Source: DATJGS01 sp035494735 (GTDB taxonomy: Bacteria > Eisenbacteria > RBG-16-71-46). Taken from it: 64,000 nt of DNA. The notes under the pieces are model-generated. The model ran no database searches and had not been told where the DNA came from. It worked only from the letters and a program-made list of their open reading frames with translations. Shown piece by piece: positions 1 to 7,244 of this stretch. The stretch spans positions 14,556 through 78,555 of the forward strand of contig DATJGS010000035.1 in assembly GCA_035494735.1 (NCBI GenBank), in the 5' to 3' direction. Position 1 is the stretch's first letter; each line of letters starts with the position of its first letter. The position numbers and the translations under genes are program-made.

Positions 1-239
1 GCATGGGCTGGCCGGAGTTCGCGCCGTACGATCGCATCGTCGTGACGGCGGCCGCGCCCCACGTGCCCGAGGCCCTGCGCCAGCAGCTCGCGGCCGGCGG
101 ACGACTCGTCATCCCGGTGGGCTCGCAGGAATCGCAGACGCTCGAAGTGTGGTGCAAGGACGCCGCGGAACGCTGGTCGACGGAGCATTGCGGCGAGTGC
201 CGCTTCGTGCCGCTCGTCGGCCGGGACGCGTGGCCGTGA
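1..239 (+). CDS. pcm: Protein-L-isoaspartate O-methyltransferase, C-terminal part (partial)
   Basis: The gene runs in from outside the window and only about the last 78 residues are present. The visible part contains the family segment YDRIVVTAAAPHVPEAL followed by LAAGGRLVIPVG, the post-motif region of Pcm methyltransferases that repair isoaspartyl residues using S-adenosylmethionine. The SAM-binding N-terminal half is upstream and cannot be checked. It lies upstream of an RpoS/RpoD-like sigma factor gene, reminiscent of the surE-pcm-nlpD-rpoS order in proteobacteria, but here a tRNA and an acylphosphatase gene intervene. The product is probably cytoplasmic. Confidence 0.9.
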   Translation, partial: MGWPEFAPYDRIVVTAAAPHVPEALRQQLAAGGRLVIPVGSQESQTLEVWCKDAAERWSTEHCGECRFVPLVGRDAWP

Positions 240-421
240 CGGACCGGACACGCATGCCGCCGAAAGGGCGCCGCGGTTTGGCGGGCCGCAACGCCGTGTG
301 CTAGGTTCTCCCGCCTGTGATCGCGCACGGGAGACCCGTGACGCGACGCCGGGCGAGCCGCGACGCCCTCGTCACCTCGGTCGTGGCCGTTCGGACGCAC
401 ATCACACCCATCCTTTCAGGT

Positions 422-498
<77 letters not shown>

Positions 499-567
499 TG
501 TCGTTTCGCGGCGCGAAGGCGCGGCGGCCCGCGCCGCGAGCGCCTTCCGCTTTGCGAGTGTCGGTCG

Positions 568-840
568 ATGCCACGGCTCCATCTGATGGTGTCGGGCAGG
601 GTCCAGGGCGTCGGGTTTCGCGCGTTCGTGTGGCGGCGGGCCCGCGAGTTGCGCCTGAGCGGCGAGGTGTCGAACCGCCGCGATGGGCGCGTCGAAGTGA
701 TCGCGAGCGGACCGCGCCGCGCGCTCGAGACCCTGCGGGACGCAGTGCGCGAAGGGCCGGTCGCGGCACGCGTCGAGCACGTCGCGGAAGACTGGTCGGA
801 CGACCCGCACGCCGGATCCGGGTTTCACATCACGGGGTAG
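568..840 (+). CDS. acyP: Acylphosphatase
   Basis: A 90-residue protein of typical acylphosphatase length. It hydrolyses the carboxyl-phosphate bond of acyl phosphates in the cytoplasm. The signature GRVQGVGFRAFVWRRA near residues 10-25 carries the phosphate-binding loop and the catalytic Arg (GFR), and the second signature appears as GEVSNRRDGRVEV, with the catalytic Asn, near residues 32-44. It starts at an ATG about 70 bases after the tRNA and ends 2 bases before the sigma factor start, so the two genes are probably cotranscribed. Confidence 0.93.
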   Translation: MPRLHLMVSGRVQGVGFRAFVWRRARELRLSGEVSNRRDGRVEVIASGPRRALETLRDAVREGPVAARVEHVAEDWSDDPHAGSGFHITG

Positions 841-842
841 GC

Positions 843-1922
843 ATGGCACCCAGCGAAACGCTTCCGTTCCGCACCCGGCTCGACGCCGTGCTCGCCGAAG
901 CGCGCCGCCGCGGCTCGCTGCCCGAGCGCGAGTACGACGCGCTGCTGGCCGACCCCGACTTCGACGACGCCGAGTTCGAGCGCTTCCGGCGCGCCGCCAC
1001 GGCGGCCGGTCTGACCCTGCCCGAGGAAGAGGCGGCGCATCTCGAGGCGCCGGTGCCGCGCGGCGCGGCGCAACTGGGCGAGGCGGATCGCGACCTGCTC
1101 GACCGCTATCTGTCCGAGATCGGCCGCGTGCCGCTGCTCGAGCACGCCGACCTGCTGCGCCTCGCGACGCGCTCGCGCGCGGGCGACGAGGACGCGCGGC
1201 GCCGCGTGATCCTCGCGAACCTGCGCCTCGTGGTCCACGTGGCGCGCGGCTACCGCAATCGCGGGCTGCCGCTTCTCGATCTCATCGAAGAGGGCAACCT
1301 CGGCCTGATCCACGCGGTCGATCGCTTCGAGCCCGAGCGCGGTTTGCGCTTCAGCACGTACGCGGCCATCTGGATCAAGCAGGCCATCCTGCGCGGCGTT
1401 GCCGAGCAGGCGCGCGCCGTGCGCATCCCGGTCCAGATGTTCCAGCAGGTGAACCGCTTCGTGCGCGCCGAGCGCACGCTGCGCGGCCTGCTCGGGCGCG
1501 ATCCGACGATCGACGAGATCGCCGGCGAGCTGAAGGTCTCGGCGGCGCGCGCGCAGCGGCTGTCCGGGCTGCTCGCCGGCCTGCGCTCGCTGGACGAAGG
1601 GTCCGGGCTGGAGGCGTTCGAGCAGCTCACGTCCGAGGACCTGGGCGGCTCGCCGAGCAGCGTCGAGCGCCTCGTCGAGTTGCAGCTCGAGCACGAGAAG
1701 GTGGATCGCATGCTGCGCTCGCTGTCGCAGCGCGAGGAGCAGATCCTGCGCATCCGCTACGGCTTTCATGACGGCATCGCGCGCACCCTGGCCGAGACCG
1801 GTGAACACTTCCAGATCTCGCGCGAGCGCGTGCGGCAGATCGAAGCGCGCGCGCTCGAGAAGCTGCGCCACGCGATCGAGATGCAGAGCCTGCATCCGGG
1901 CAGCGGCAACACCGTCCATTGA
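843..1922 (+). CDS. RNA polymerase sigma factor, sigma-70 family (RpoS/RpoD group)
   Basis: A 359-residue sigma-70 protein. Region 1.2 is seen as DLLDRYLSEIGRVPLL (about residues 82-97). Region 2 includes NLRLVVHVARGY, LIEEGNLGLIHAVDRFE and FSTYAAIWIKQAI, the core-binding and -10-recognition helices. Region 3 follows, and region 4 ends with the HTH ISRERVRQIEARALEKLR. There is no long region 1.1 or large non-conserved insert, so it is a group 2 (RpoS-like) or short primary sigma rather than a standard RpoD. The ATG at 843 was chosen because it sits 2 bases after acyP and upstream of the first conserved region. The position downstream of pcm supports a stationary-phase or stress sigma, but this is inference. 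Confidence 0.85.
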   Translation: MAPSETLPFRTRLDAVLAEARRRGSLPEREYDALLADPDFDDAEFERFRRAATAAGLTLPEEEAAHLEAPVPRGAAQLGEADRDLLDRYLSEIGRVPLLEHADLLRLATRSRAGDEDARRRVILANLRLVVHVARGYRNRGLPLLDLIEEGNLGLIHAVDRFEPERGLRFSTYAAIWIKQAILRGVAEQARAVRIPVQMFQQVNRFVRAERTLRGLLGRDPTIDEIAGELKVSAARAQRLSGLLAGLRSLDEGSGLEAFEQLTSEDLGGSPSSVERLVELQLEHEKVDRMLRSLSQREEQILRIRYGFHDGIARTLAETGEHFQISRERVRQIEARALEKLRHAIEMQSLHPGSGNTVH

Positions 1923-1954
1923 GCGCGCCGCACCTCGAACCCGAAGGGTCGCCC

Positions 1955-2476
1955 ATGACGGATCTGAGCCAGCGCATTCGCGACGTTCCCGACTTCCCGA
2001 GAAAGGGCATCGTGTTCAAGGACATCACGCCCCTGCTCGCGGATCCCGAGGCGTTGAGCGCCTGCGTGGCGCGGCTCGCGGCGCGCACGCCGAAGCCGGA
2101 CGCGGTCGTGGCCATCGAGTCGCGCGGCTTCATCTTCGGCACCGCGCTCGCGCTGCACTGGCGGGTTCCGCTGGTCCCGGCGCGCAAGTTCGGAAAGCTG
2201 CCGGGGCGCACCGTGCGCCAGGTGTATTCGCTGGAGTACGGCGAGGACACGCTCGAACTGCACGCCGACGCGCTGCGCGCGGGAGAGCGCACGGTCATCG
2301 TCGACGACCTGCTGGCCACCGGCGGCACGGCCGAGGCCACGTCGCGGCTCGTCGAGCAGCTGGGCGCGGAGGTCGACGCACTGTTGTTCGTGGTCGAGCT
2401 GGACGGCCTTGGCGGCCGCGAGCGACTCGCCCCGCGGAGGGTCGAGTCGCTGCTGCATTACGCCGTCGTGGAGTGA
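1955..2476 (+). CDS. apt: Adenine phosphoribosyltransferase
   Basis: A 173-residue type I phosphoribosyltransferase of usual Apt length. It makes AMP from adenine and PRPP in purine salvage. Family hallmarks are IRDVPDFPRKGIVFKDITPLL at the N-terminus, VVAIESRGFIFG in the middle, the substrate loop with RKFGKLPG, and the PRPP-binding motif VIVDDLLATGGTAEA near residues 111-125. The start at 1955 lies 32 bases after the sigma gene stop and immediately precedes the conserved N-terminus. It is probably in the same transcription unit as the sigma factor. Confidence 0.95.
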   Translation: MTDLSQRIRDVPDFPRKGIVFKDITPLLADPEALSACVARLAARTPKPDAVVAIESRGFIFGTALALHWRVPLVPARKFGKLPGRTVRQVYSLEYGEDTLELHADALRAGERTVIVDDLLATGGTAEATSRLVEQLGAEVDALLFVVELDGLGGRERLAPRRVESLLHYAVVE

Positions 2477-2486
2477 GCCGCCGCGC

Positions 2487-2768
2487 TTAGTGCTTGCCGC
2501 GGCCCCACGCGTGGCCGCGGCCGTGAGCCCCGGTCCCGGTGACGCCGCCGCCGATGACGATCGGAGACGGCTCCGTCGTCGAGTCGCCCGGCCCGCCGCC
2601 CGGCGTGCCTTCGTCGGAGATCAGCGTGACGGCCGTGCCGGCGGCGCCGCCGTTCGCCGGGTCCATCTGGACCGGTGACGTGGGAAGGGCGCCGCAGCTG
2701 GCCGCCGAGACCGCGAGTCCGAGGAGCGCGGCAAACGCCAGGTTGCGGGCGTGATGAGTGGATTTCAT
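2487..2768 (-). CDS. Small putative lipoprotein, unknown function
   Basis: A 93-residue product that I do not recognise. Residues 1-24 form a signal sequence (MKSTHHARNLAFAALLGLAV...) ending in AASCG, a plausible lipobox with Cys near residue 24. The mature part is low-complexity, rich in Gly, Pro and Thr, and ends in a Gly/His/Arg stretch (GAHGRGHAWGRGKH) that could bind metal, although this is only suggestive. The ATG at 2768 is preferred over upstream codons because it opens the signal peptide. The gene is convergent with apt. Confidence 0.6.
   Translation of the reverse strand: MKSTHHARNLAFAALLGLAVSAASCGALPTSPVQMDPANGGAAGTAVTLISDEGTPGGGPGDSTTEPSPIVIGGGVTGTGAHGRGHAWGRGKH
2496..2521 (+). 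terminator. GC hairpin at the apt 3' end, possible terminator
   Basis: Nine perfect base pairs (GCCGCGGCC at 2496-2504 with GGCCGCGGC at 2513-2521) around an 8-base loop, 20 bases after the apt stop. There is no T-run. It overlaps the 3' coding end of the convergent small lipoprotein gene, so it could partly reflect His/Gly/Arg-rich codons there. Confidence 0.35.
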
Positions 2769-3017
2769 GGGATCGAGTCCTCCGTTGAGTGCGGGCCACC
2801 GTGGTCCGCCGTATACCGGATGGGTAACGCAACCCATGTGCCACGCAGGCCATCGCACCGCGCAACGCGAGACTCCACGAATCGTGCACGGCGCAGCGCG
2901 ATTTGGGCGAGGAAACCCGCAGCCTGCAAGGTCCGCGAATGCCCCGCCGGCCCGCTCGGGGCGCCTGGCCCAACACCCCGGTGGCGATGCCCCGAACGGC
3001 CGCGGCCGGGGCCGCGG

Positions 3018-3995
3018 CTAGGGGCGCCCGCGCGACGTATCGGGCGAGACCGACGGCAGGCCGAGGGGGCCCAACTCGCGTTCGTCGCCCGGGTCGTGCT
3101 CGTTCCAGTAGGCGACGCGGGAGGTCCCGGTCAGTTCGCCCCGATCCGTGCCGCCGAGGAACGTGCCGCGCCCGCGGAGCGCCGACGGGCCCGCCGTCCA
3201 CGCCCAGCGCACGACGCGATGCGGCGCGTCCCGCTCGATGTCGAAGTGGCCCTCGCGATCGTCGTCGGTGCGCACCCGGTACGCGAACGTGGTGAAGCGC
3301 CCGGCCGGCACGGCCGTGACGTCCGTGCCCGCCAGGCGCTCGATGCGCGCGTGCGACCAGGCGATCGCGCGGTGCGTGAGCCGGCGGTAGAACGAACTCG
3401 CCAGGAACGGGACGTCGCGGCTCCCGCCGGGCGGCAGGAAGTCGCCGCGCAGGCCGCGCAGGAGCACGAACAGGTCGTCCTCGAACACGCCGCCCGCCGG
3501 CACGGGCAGCGTCCCCGCGCCGGACTCGCCCTCGAAGTAGCTGGCGACGCGGTGCTCGAGCGCGCCGCCCCGCACGTCCAGCTCTTCGTAGACCTGGCCG
3601 CACCATTCGAAGCTGCTGAACGCGACCTTGACCGGCGCGAACGTCCGGGCCTCGGTGAACAACGACGTCATGGTCGCGTAGTCGTAGATGCCGGTCTGGA
3701 ATTTGCGCACGAGATTGAGCTTGAGCACGTCGAGCGCGTCGTCGGGGTGCACGGCGGGATCGTCGAGCTTGACGAGCTGCCGGCGGCTGAACGGCTCCGT
3801 CACATAGATCAGCACGGCGTGGCCCGAGCGCGGGTGGCCGTAGCGCTCGACCCGCAACCGGTAGCCGCTCACCTCGGCGCGCCCGTCGCGCCACACCGCG
3901 TCGAAGGAATCGGCGGCGCGCGCGCCGTGCTCGACCGTGGCCGTCAGTGCCGGCACGGCGACGGCGAGCATCCGCGCGACGCGACGGGCGTTCAT
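3018..3995 (-). CDS. Exported protein of unknown function
   Basis: A 325-residue product with a probable signal peptide (first about 28 residues, ending GARAA). The mature region is a mix of beta-strand-like segments. Recognisable phrases are YVTEPFSRRQLVKLDD, an internal VFSSFEWCGQVYEEL-like stretch with one Cys, and a late WAWTAGPS segment. The pattern recalls uncharacterised septum-associated or DUF3108-like periplasmic proteins, but I cannot assign a family. The gene starts 1 base after the stop of the dihaem cytochrome gene, so the two are surely cotranscribed. A GC hairpin at 2999-3018 may end the unit. Confidence 0.7.
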   Translation of the reverse strand: MNARRVARMLAVAVPALTATVEHGARAADSFDAVWRDGRAEVSGYRLRVERYGHPRSGHAVLIYVTEPFSRRQLVKLDDPAVHPDDALDVLKLNLVRKFQTGIYDYATMTSLFTEARTFAPVKVAFSSFEWCGQVYEELDVRGGALEHRVASYFEGESGAGTLPVPAGGVFEDDLFVLLRGLRGDFLPPGGSRDVPFLASSFYRRLTHRAIAWSHARIERLAGTDVTAVPAGRFTTFAYRVRTDDDREGHFDIERDAPHRVVRWAWTAGPSALRGRGTFLGGTDRGELTGTSRVAYWNEHDPGDERELGPLGLPSVSPDTSRGRP

Positions 3996-3996
3996 G

Positions 3997-4635
3997 CTAG
4001 CCGTGGTGCTCGGGGCTGCCTCCGGGTCCCGTCGGCTGTCCCTCGCCGCCCCTCGGAGGTCCTTCGCCCGGCCGCGGACCGCCGAAGCGCGGCGGCTTGT
4101 GGTGACCCTGGTGACAGGTGCCGCAGTTGATGATCACGTGATCGTCGGCAAAGCTCTTCATCTTCGGCACGAGATCGCCGTTGATGCCGTCGACGAGGCC
4201 CATCATGTCGCGCGCGGCGGCCTTCGGCTTCTTGTCGTCGTCCGCCCAGTGGCCGAGCACGTGGCAAAACTGACAGCGCACGCCGAGACTGCGCCCGAAG
4301 CCCATGTTCATCATGCGCAGCATGCGCGACGCGCTCACGCCCTTGATGACCTTCAGGTTCTTGAACACGCTCTCGGCAGGCGCGTCCTCGCGACCGGCGA
4401 TGTGCTGCAGTAGATCGTTCGTGAGGCTGTCGCGCTCGGCCGCGAAGCTGTCCGTGGCCGCCGGCATGAAGTTCGGACCGCCGGGGGCGCCGGGCGCGCC
4501 CGCGGGTCCGCCGGGCGGCGCGGGCGTCTGCGAGGGCGGCGATGCGGCGAGCGCGCCGGGGAGCGCGTGGCTCCACGCGGCGGCGCCCACTGCGACGATG
4601 CCGGCGATCAGGATGGCGCGAAACAGTCGGAGCAT
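3997..4635 (-). CDS. Periplasmic dihaem c-type cytochrome (reaction-centre cytochrome-like family)
   Basis: A 212-residue exported protein. An N-terminal hydrophobic segment (about residues 2-30) is followed by a Pro/Gly-rich linker and a helical domain with two CxxCH haem motifs, CQFCH (about residue 121) and CGTCH (about residue 170). An upstream Met-rich helix (MLRMMNMGFGRSLGVRC) is typical of the family annotated as photosynthetic reaction-centre cytochrome c subunit. That family is widespread in non-phototrophs, so phototrophy should not be inferred. It probably carries electrons in the periplasm. The ATG at 4635 was chosen over an upstream codon because it opens the signal segment. It is coupled to the hypothetical gene that follows. 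Confidence 0.85.
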   Translation of the reverse strand: MLRLFRAILIAGIVAVGAAAWSHALPGALAASPPSQTPAPPGGPAGAPGAPGGPNFMPAATDSFAAERDSLTNDLLQHIAGREDAPAESVFKNLKVIKGVSASRMLRMMNMGFGRSLGVRCQFCHVLGHWADDDKKPKAAARDMMGLVDGINGDLVPKMKSFADDHVIINCGTCHQGHHKPPRFGGPRPGEGPPRGGEGQPTGPGGSPEHHG

Positions 4636-4792
4636 GAGGCGTCCTCCAGTCGAAGCGGAACTGCCCGTGCCCGGTCCTCTCGATGCGGATCGGGGACTCG
4701 CGAAGACGCGACGGTAGCCCACGGGCGATGGACTTGGCCAGCGGGCGGGGGCGAGGAGGACGGGACGCCGCTGGGCGCGGCGTCCGCTGGGA

Positions 4793-5875
4793 TCAGTTGG
4801 GGGGCGAGAACACGAACGGGACCTGGAACGTGGTCACGCCGGTCGGGATGCCCGGGAACTTCCAGCCGCGGATCTGCGACAGCGCGCACGCCGAGACGCG
4901 TTCGGAGCCGAGCGAGTTCTGCACCACGCTCACCTCCTCGACGTCGCCGGCCGCGGCCACCGTGATCGCCACGACGAGCTTGCCGCTCAGGTTGGGGTGG
5001 CGCTTCAGATCGTTGTCGTAGCAGTACTGGATGCCGGCCGCGTAACGCTGGATGACGGCGAGCAGCGAGGCGTTGCTGCGATACACCCCGGGCGCCGCGC
5101 CGGTGCCGGCCCCCGCGCTCTCGACTCCGGCGTCCGCGTCGCTCTTGGGCGCCGACAGCGTGCCGACGGCGACGAGCGAGCCCTGCACCGCCGACTTGCC
5201 GAGGTCCGCGGCGACCCCGCTCGCGGCGCCGCGCGTCTCGGCGCCGCCGAGGCTCCCATCGCTCCGGCCTCCGGCGACACCCGGCCGCCGCGCGTGGCGC
5301 GAAGGCTCGTAGGCGCCCGTGCTCTGGCCGAGGGAGGACGACAGATCGCCGAGCGCCTTGTCGAGGGCGGACGTGGCGTGCGCCAGCTGCGCGGTCGCGG
5401 CGCGCGCCCGTTCGCGCCCCACGCGGCCGGCGTCCGGATCGACCTTCGGTGCGACCTCGGCCTGCTTGTTGTGCGGCGTGGGAACGACAATGGGCTCCGG
5501 CACGATGCCCTGCGGCAGCTCGGCGGCTTCGTGAACCGCGACCTGCTCGGGCGCGACCATCTTCGGCATCTCGGCCGCGGGCGGTTCGGCGACCGGAGGC
5601 TCCAGCACGATGGTGCGCGACTCGGGCGGCATCTCGACGCGCACCTGGTCGAGCCCGCGGAACGGCGCGAGGACCACGAGCGCGACGAACACGACGACGT
5701 ACAGCAGCGACGCGATGGTGACGCAACGCGACAGCCGGCTGCGATTCGCGATGAACTGGGCGCGACGTTCGGCCAGGAACGGCAGGACCATGAGGCTGAC
5801 GCGCGACGCGGGGCGCGCGGGCGCGCCGCGCGGCGGCGTGGGATCGGGTGCGTCGGATCGAGCGCCGAGGATCAT
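4793..5875 (-). CDS. TonB-like envelope energy transducer with AgmX/PglI C-terminal domain
   Basis: A 360-residue protein. A short cytoplasmic N-terminus is followed by one membrane helix (about residues 50-72, IASLLYVVVFVALVVLAPF) and a long Pro/Glu/Val-rich periplasmic linker. The C-terminal domain (about residues 265-360) contains IQYCYDNDLKRHPNLSGKL, VVAITVAAAGDVEEV and RGWKFP, which match the AgmX/PglI C-terminal fold of gliding-motility and transport transducers. Such proteins couple inner-membrane proton channels to outer-envelope complexes; no ExbB/TolQ-like gene is in the window. The start overlaps the preceding stop (ATGA), and it is the last gene of the coupled operon. Confidence 0.85.
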   Translation of the reverse strand: MILGARSDAPDPTPPRGAPARPASRVSLMVLPFLAERRAQFIANRSRLSRCVTIASLLYVVVFVALVVLAPFRGLDQVRVEMPPESRTIVLEPPVAEPPAAEMPKMVAPEQVAVHEAAELPQGIVPEPIVVPTPHNKQAEVAPKVDPDAGRVGRERARAATAQLAHATSALDKALGDLSSSLGQSTGAYEPSRHARRPGVAGGRSDGSLGGAETRGAASGVAADLGKSAVQGSLVAVGTLSAPKSDADAGVESAGAGTGAAPGVYRSNASLLAVIQRYAAGIQYCYDNDLKRHPNLSGKLVVAITVAAAGDVEEVSVVQNSLGSERVSACALSQIRGWKFPGIPTGVTTFQVPFVFSPPN

Positions 5876-6324
5876 CGGCTGGCCTCCGGCTGGGGGGGCA
5901 CGGGCGGCGCGTCGCTCACGATCCGCGTCGGAAACGCGGTGCGCGCGCCCAGCTCCCGGCTGGTCGAGAGATAGCGGTGATGCTGGAACTCCACGAAACG
6001 ACGCTGATCGCGCGCGGTGATGAACAGCACCTGAGGCGCGGCGATCTCGCCTTCGATGTGCACGTCGCCGAGCGTGCGTGGCCCGGTCGCCGGCGTCACC
6101 GCCGTGCGCTTCGCCGCCTTCGCGTCGCCGCCCGGACGGGCGGCGGCCCGGCGCGCCGGCGGTGCGGCGTGCGGCGCGGACGCGCGTGCGCCATGCGGCG
6201 CCGGCGTCACGACGCGCGGGGCGGAGGCGCCGGTGCCGTCTGGCGTCGCGGCGGCGACCGCGACCGCCACGGCCAGCGCGAGCCCGGCGAGCGCGAGTGC
6301 GCAGATACGCAGGCGCGCGGTCAT
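5872..6324 (-). CDS. Small exported protein of the envelope operon, unknown function
   Basis: A 150-residue product. It has a signal peptide (LRICALALAGLALAVAVAVAAA), an Ala/Pro-rich low-complexity linker (about residues 30-85) and a short conserved-looking C-terminal part with DVHIEGEIAAPQVLFITARDQ and RRFVEFQHHRYL. No family is recognised. The phrase IEGEIxxPQVxFI occurs in proteins encoded beside AgmX-like genes in other envelope clusters, as far as I recall; this is weak support. Both ends overlap neighbouring genes by ATGA (6321-6324 and 5872-5875), so its translation is coupled to the TPR lipoprotein and the transducer. Confidence 0.7.
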   Translation of the reverse strand: MTARLRICALALAGLALAVAVAVAAATPDGTGASAPRVVTPAPHGARASAPHAAPPARRAAARPGGDAKAAKRTAVTPATGPRTLGDVHIEGEIAAPQVLFITARDQRRFVEFQHHRYLSTSRELGARTAFPTRIVSDAPPVPPQPEASR

Positions 6325-7244
6325 CGGTCGTCCCTCTTCTCGGCGAGCGGCTTGGGCTCCGCTCTGCCGAACACCTCGGCGAGGCCGTCGGGGTCGTCGT
6401 GGGCCCGCTCGCGATAGCTCCGGTAGAAGCGCGCCGCCGTCGAATCGTCGAGCGCGTAGTACTTCTCGAGGATCGCCAGGTTGTAGTACGGGCCGGGCAG
6501 CCGCGAATCGATGCGCAGCGCGGCCTGGAACGCGCGCCGCGCCGCGAGCGGATCGCCGGCGCGCAGCTGGCTGATGCCGTAGTTGTTCTGCGCGACCGCG
6601 CTGCCCGGATCGTCGTGGCGCGCGCGATCGGCCAGGTCCGCGACGGAATCGGGGGCGGGGCCGCGCAGGCCGAGGTACACGGCGGCCGAGCGGACGGAGC
6701 CGCGCCGCGTCGCCGCGATCTGGGCCATCACGCCACGCGCGCGTTCGAACTGATCGAGCGCTTCGTAGTGCAGCGCGAGTCCGGCGAGCAGCGGCTCGCG
6801 CTCCTCGTCCGTGTAGCGCTCGGGGTGCGCCGCCACCGGCTCGAGCAGGCGGATCGCCTCGTCGTGGCGCGACGCGTCGAAGTACAGCTTGGAGAGCAAC
6901 GAGAGCGCGGGCGCGTACGCCGCGTTGCGCGCCAGAGCGCGGTGGAGCGCCGCCTCCGCTTCCGGGAGCGAGTCGGCGGCCACGTACAGCTCGGCCAGAT
7001 GAAACGGCCAGTACGCCTCGGCGGGCGCGAGCCGGGCGCGGGCCTCCGTCTGCTCGAACTTGCTGGCCGGCGCGACGTGCACCGCGCCGCGCCGATCCAC
7101 TGGCTCGGAGCTGCCGTGGAGCGCGTTCATGCTGCACCCGGCGAGCAGCGCGTTCGCGGCGAGAAGGCCGGCGAGCGCGAGTCGCGCGCCGTGGCGTCGC
7201 GGCCGCGTGAAGGACCGGGGCGGGGCCTGGATGATCGAGCTCAT
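6321..7244 (-). CDS. TPR-repeat lipoprotein of the envelope operon
   Basis: A 307-residue lipoprotein. The signal peptide ends in LLAGC with the lipidated Cys near residue 37. Tetratricopeptide-like repeats follow: WPFHLAELYVAADSLPEAEAALHRAL, APALSLLSKLYFDASRHDEAIRLLEP, a central helical block, and NNYGISQLRAGDPLAARRAFQAALRID with YYNLAILEKYYAL. Its size, lipobox and place beside an AgmX-like transducer recall AglT/GltE of the Myxococcus Agl-Glt machine (inference). Start and stop overlap both neighbours by ATGA. Confidence 0.82.
   Translation of the reverse strand: MSSIIQAPPRSFTRPRRHGARLALAGLLAANALLAGCSMNALHGSSEPVDRRGAVHVAPASKFEQTEARARLAPAEAYWPFHLAELYVAADSLPEAEAALHRALARNAAYAPALSLLSKLYFDASRHDEAIRLLEPVAAHPERYTDEEREPLLAGLALHYEALDQFERARGVMAQIAATRRGSVRSAAVYLGLRGPAPDSVADLADRARHDDPGSAVAQNNYGISQLRAGDPLAARRAFQAALRIDSRLPGPYYNLAILEKYYALDDSTAARFYRSYRERAHDDPDGLAEVFGRAEPKPLAEKRDDR

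Noticed and set aside
825..1919. A 364-aa minus-strand protein across the sigma-factor gene
   Set aside because: In GC-rich sequence long antisense frames are common; its composition (Arg/Ala/Gln/His) is that of a shadow, and the plus-strand gene has clear sigma motifs.
3997..4635. Photosynthetic reaction-centre cytochrome
   Set aside because: The family name is inherited from a domain found in many non-phototrophs; no reaction-centre or pigment gene is present.
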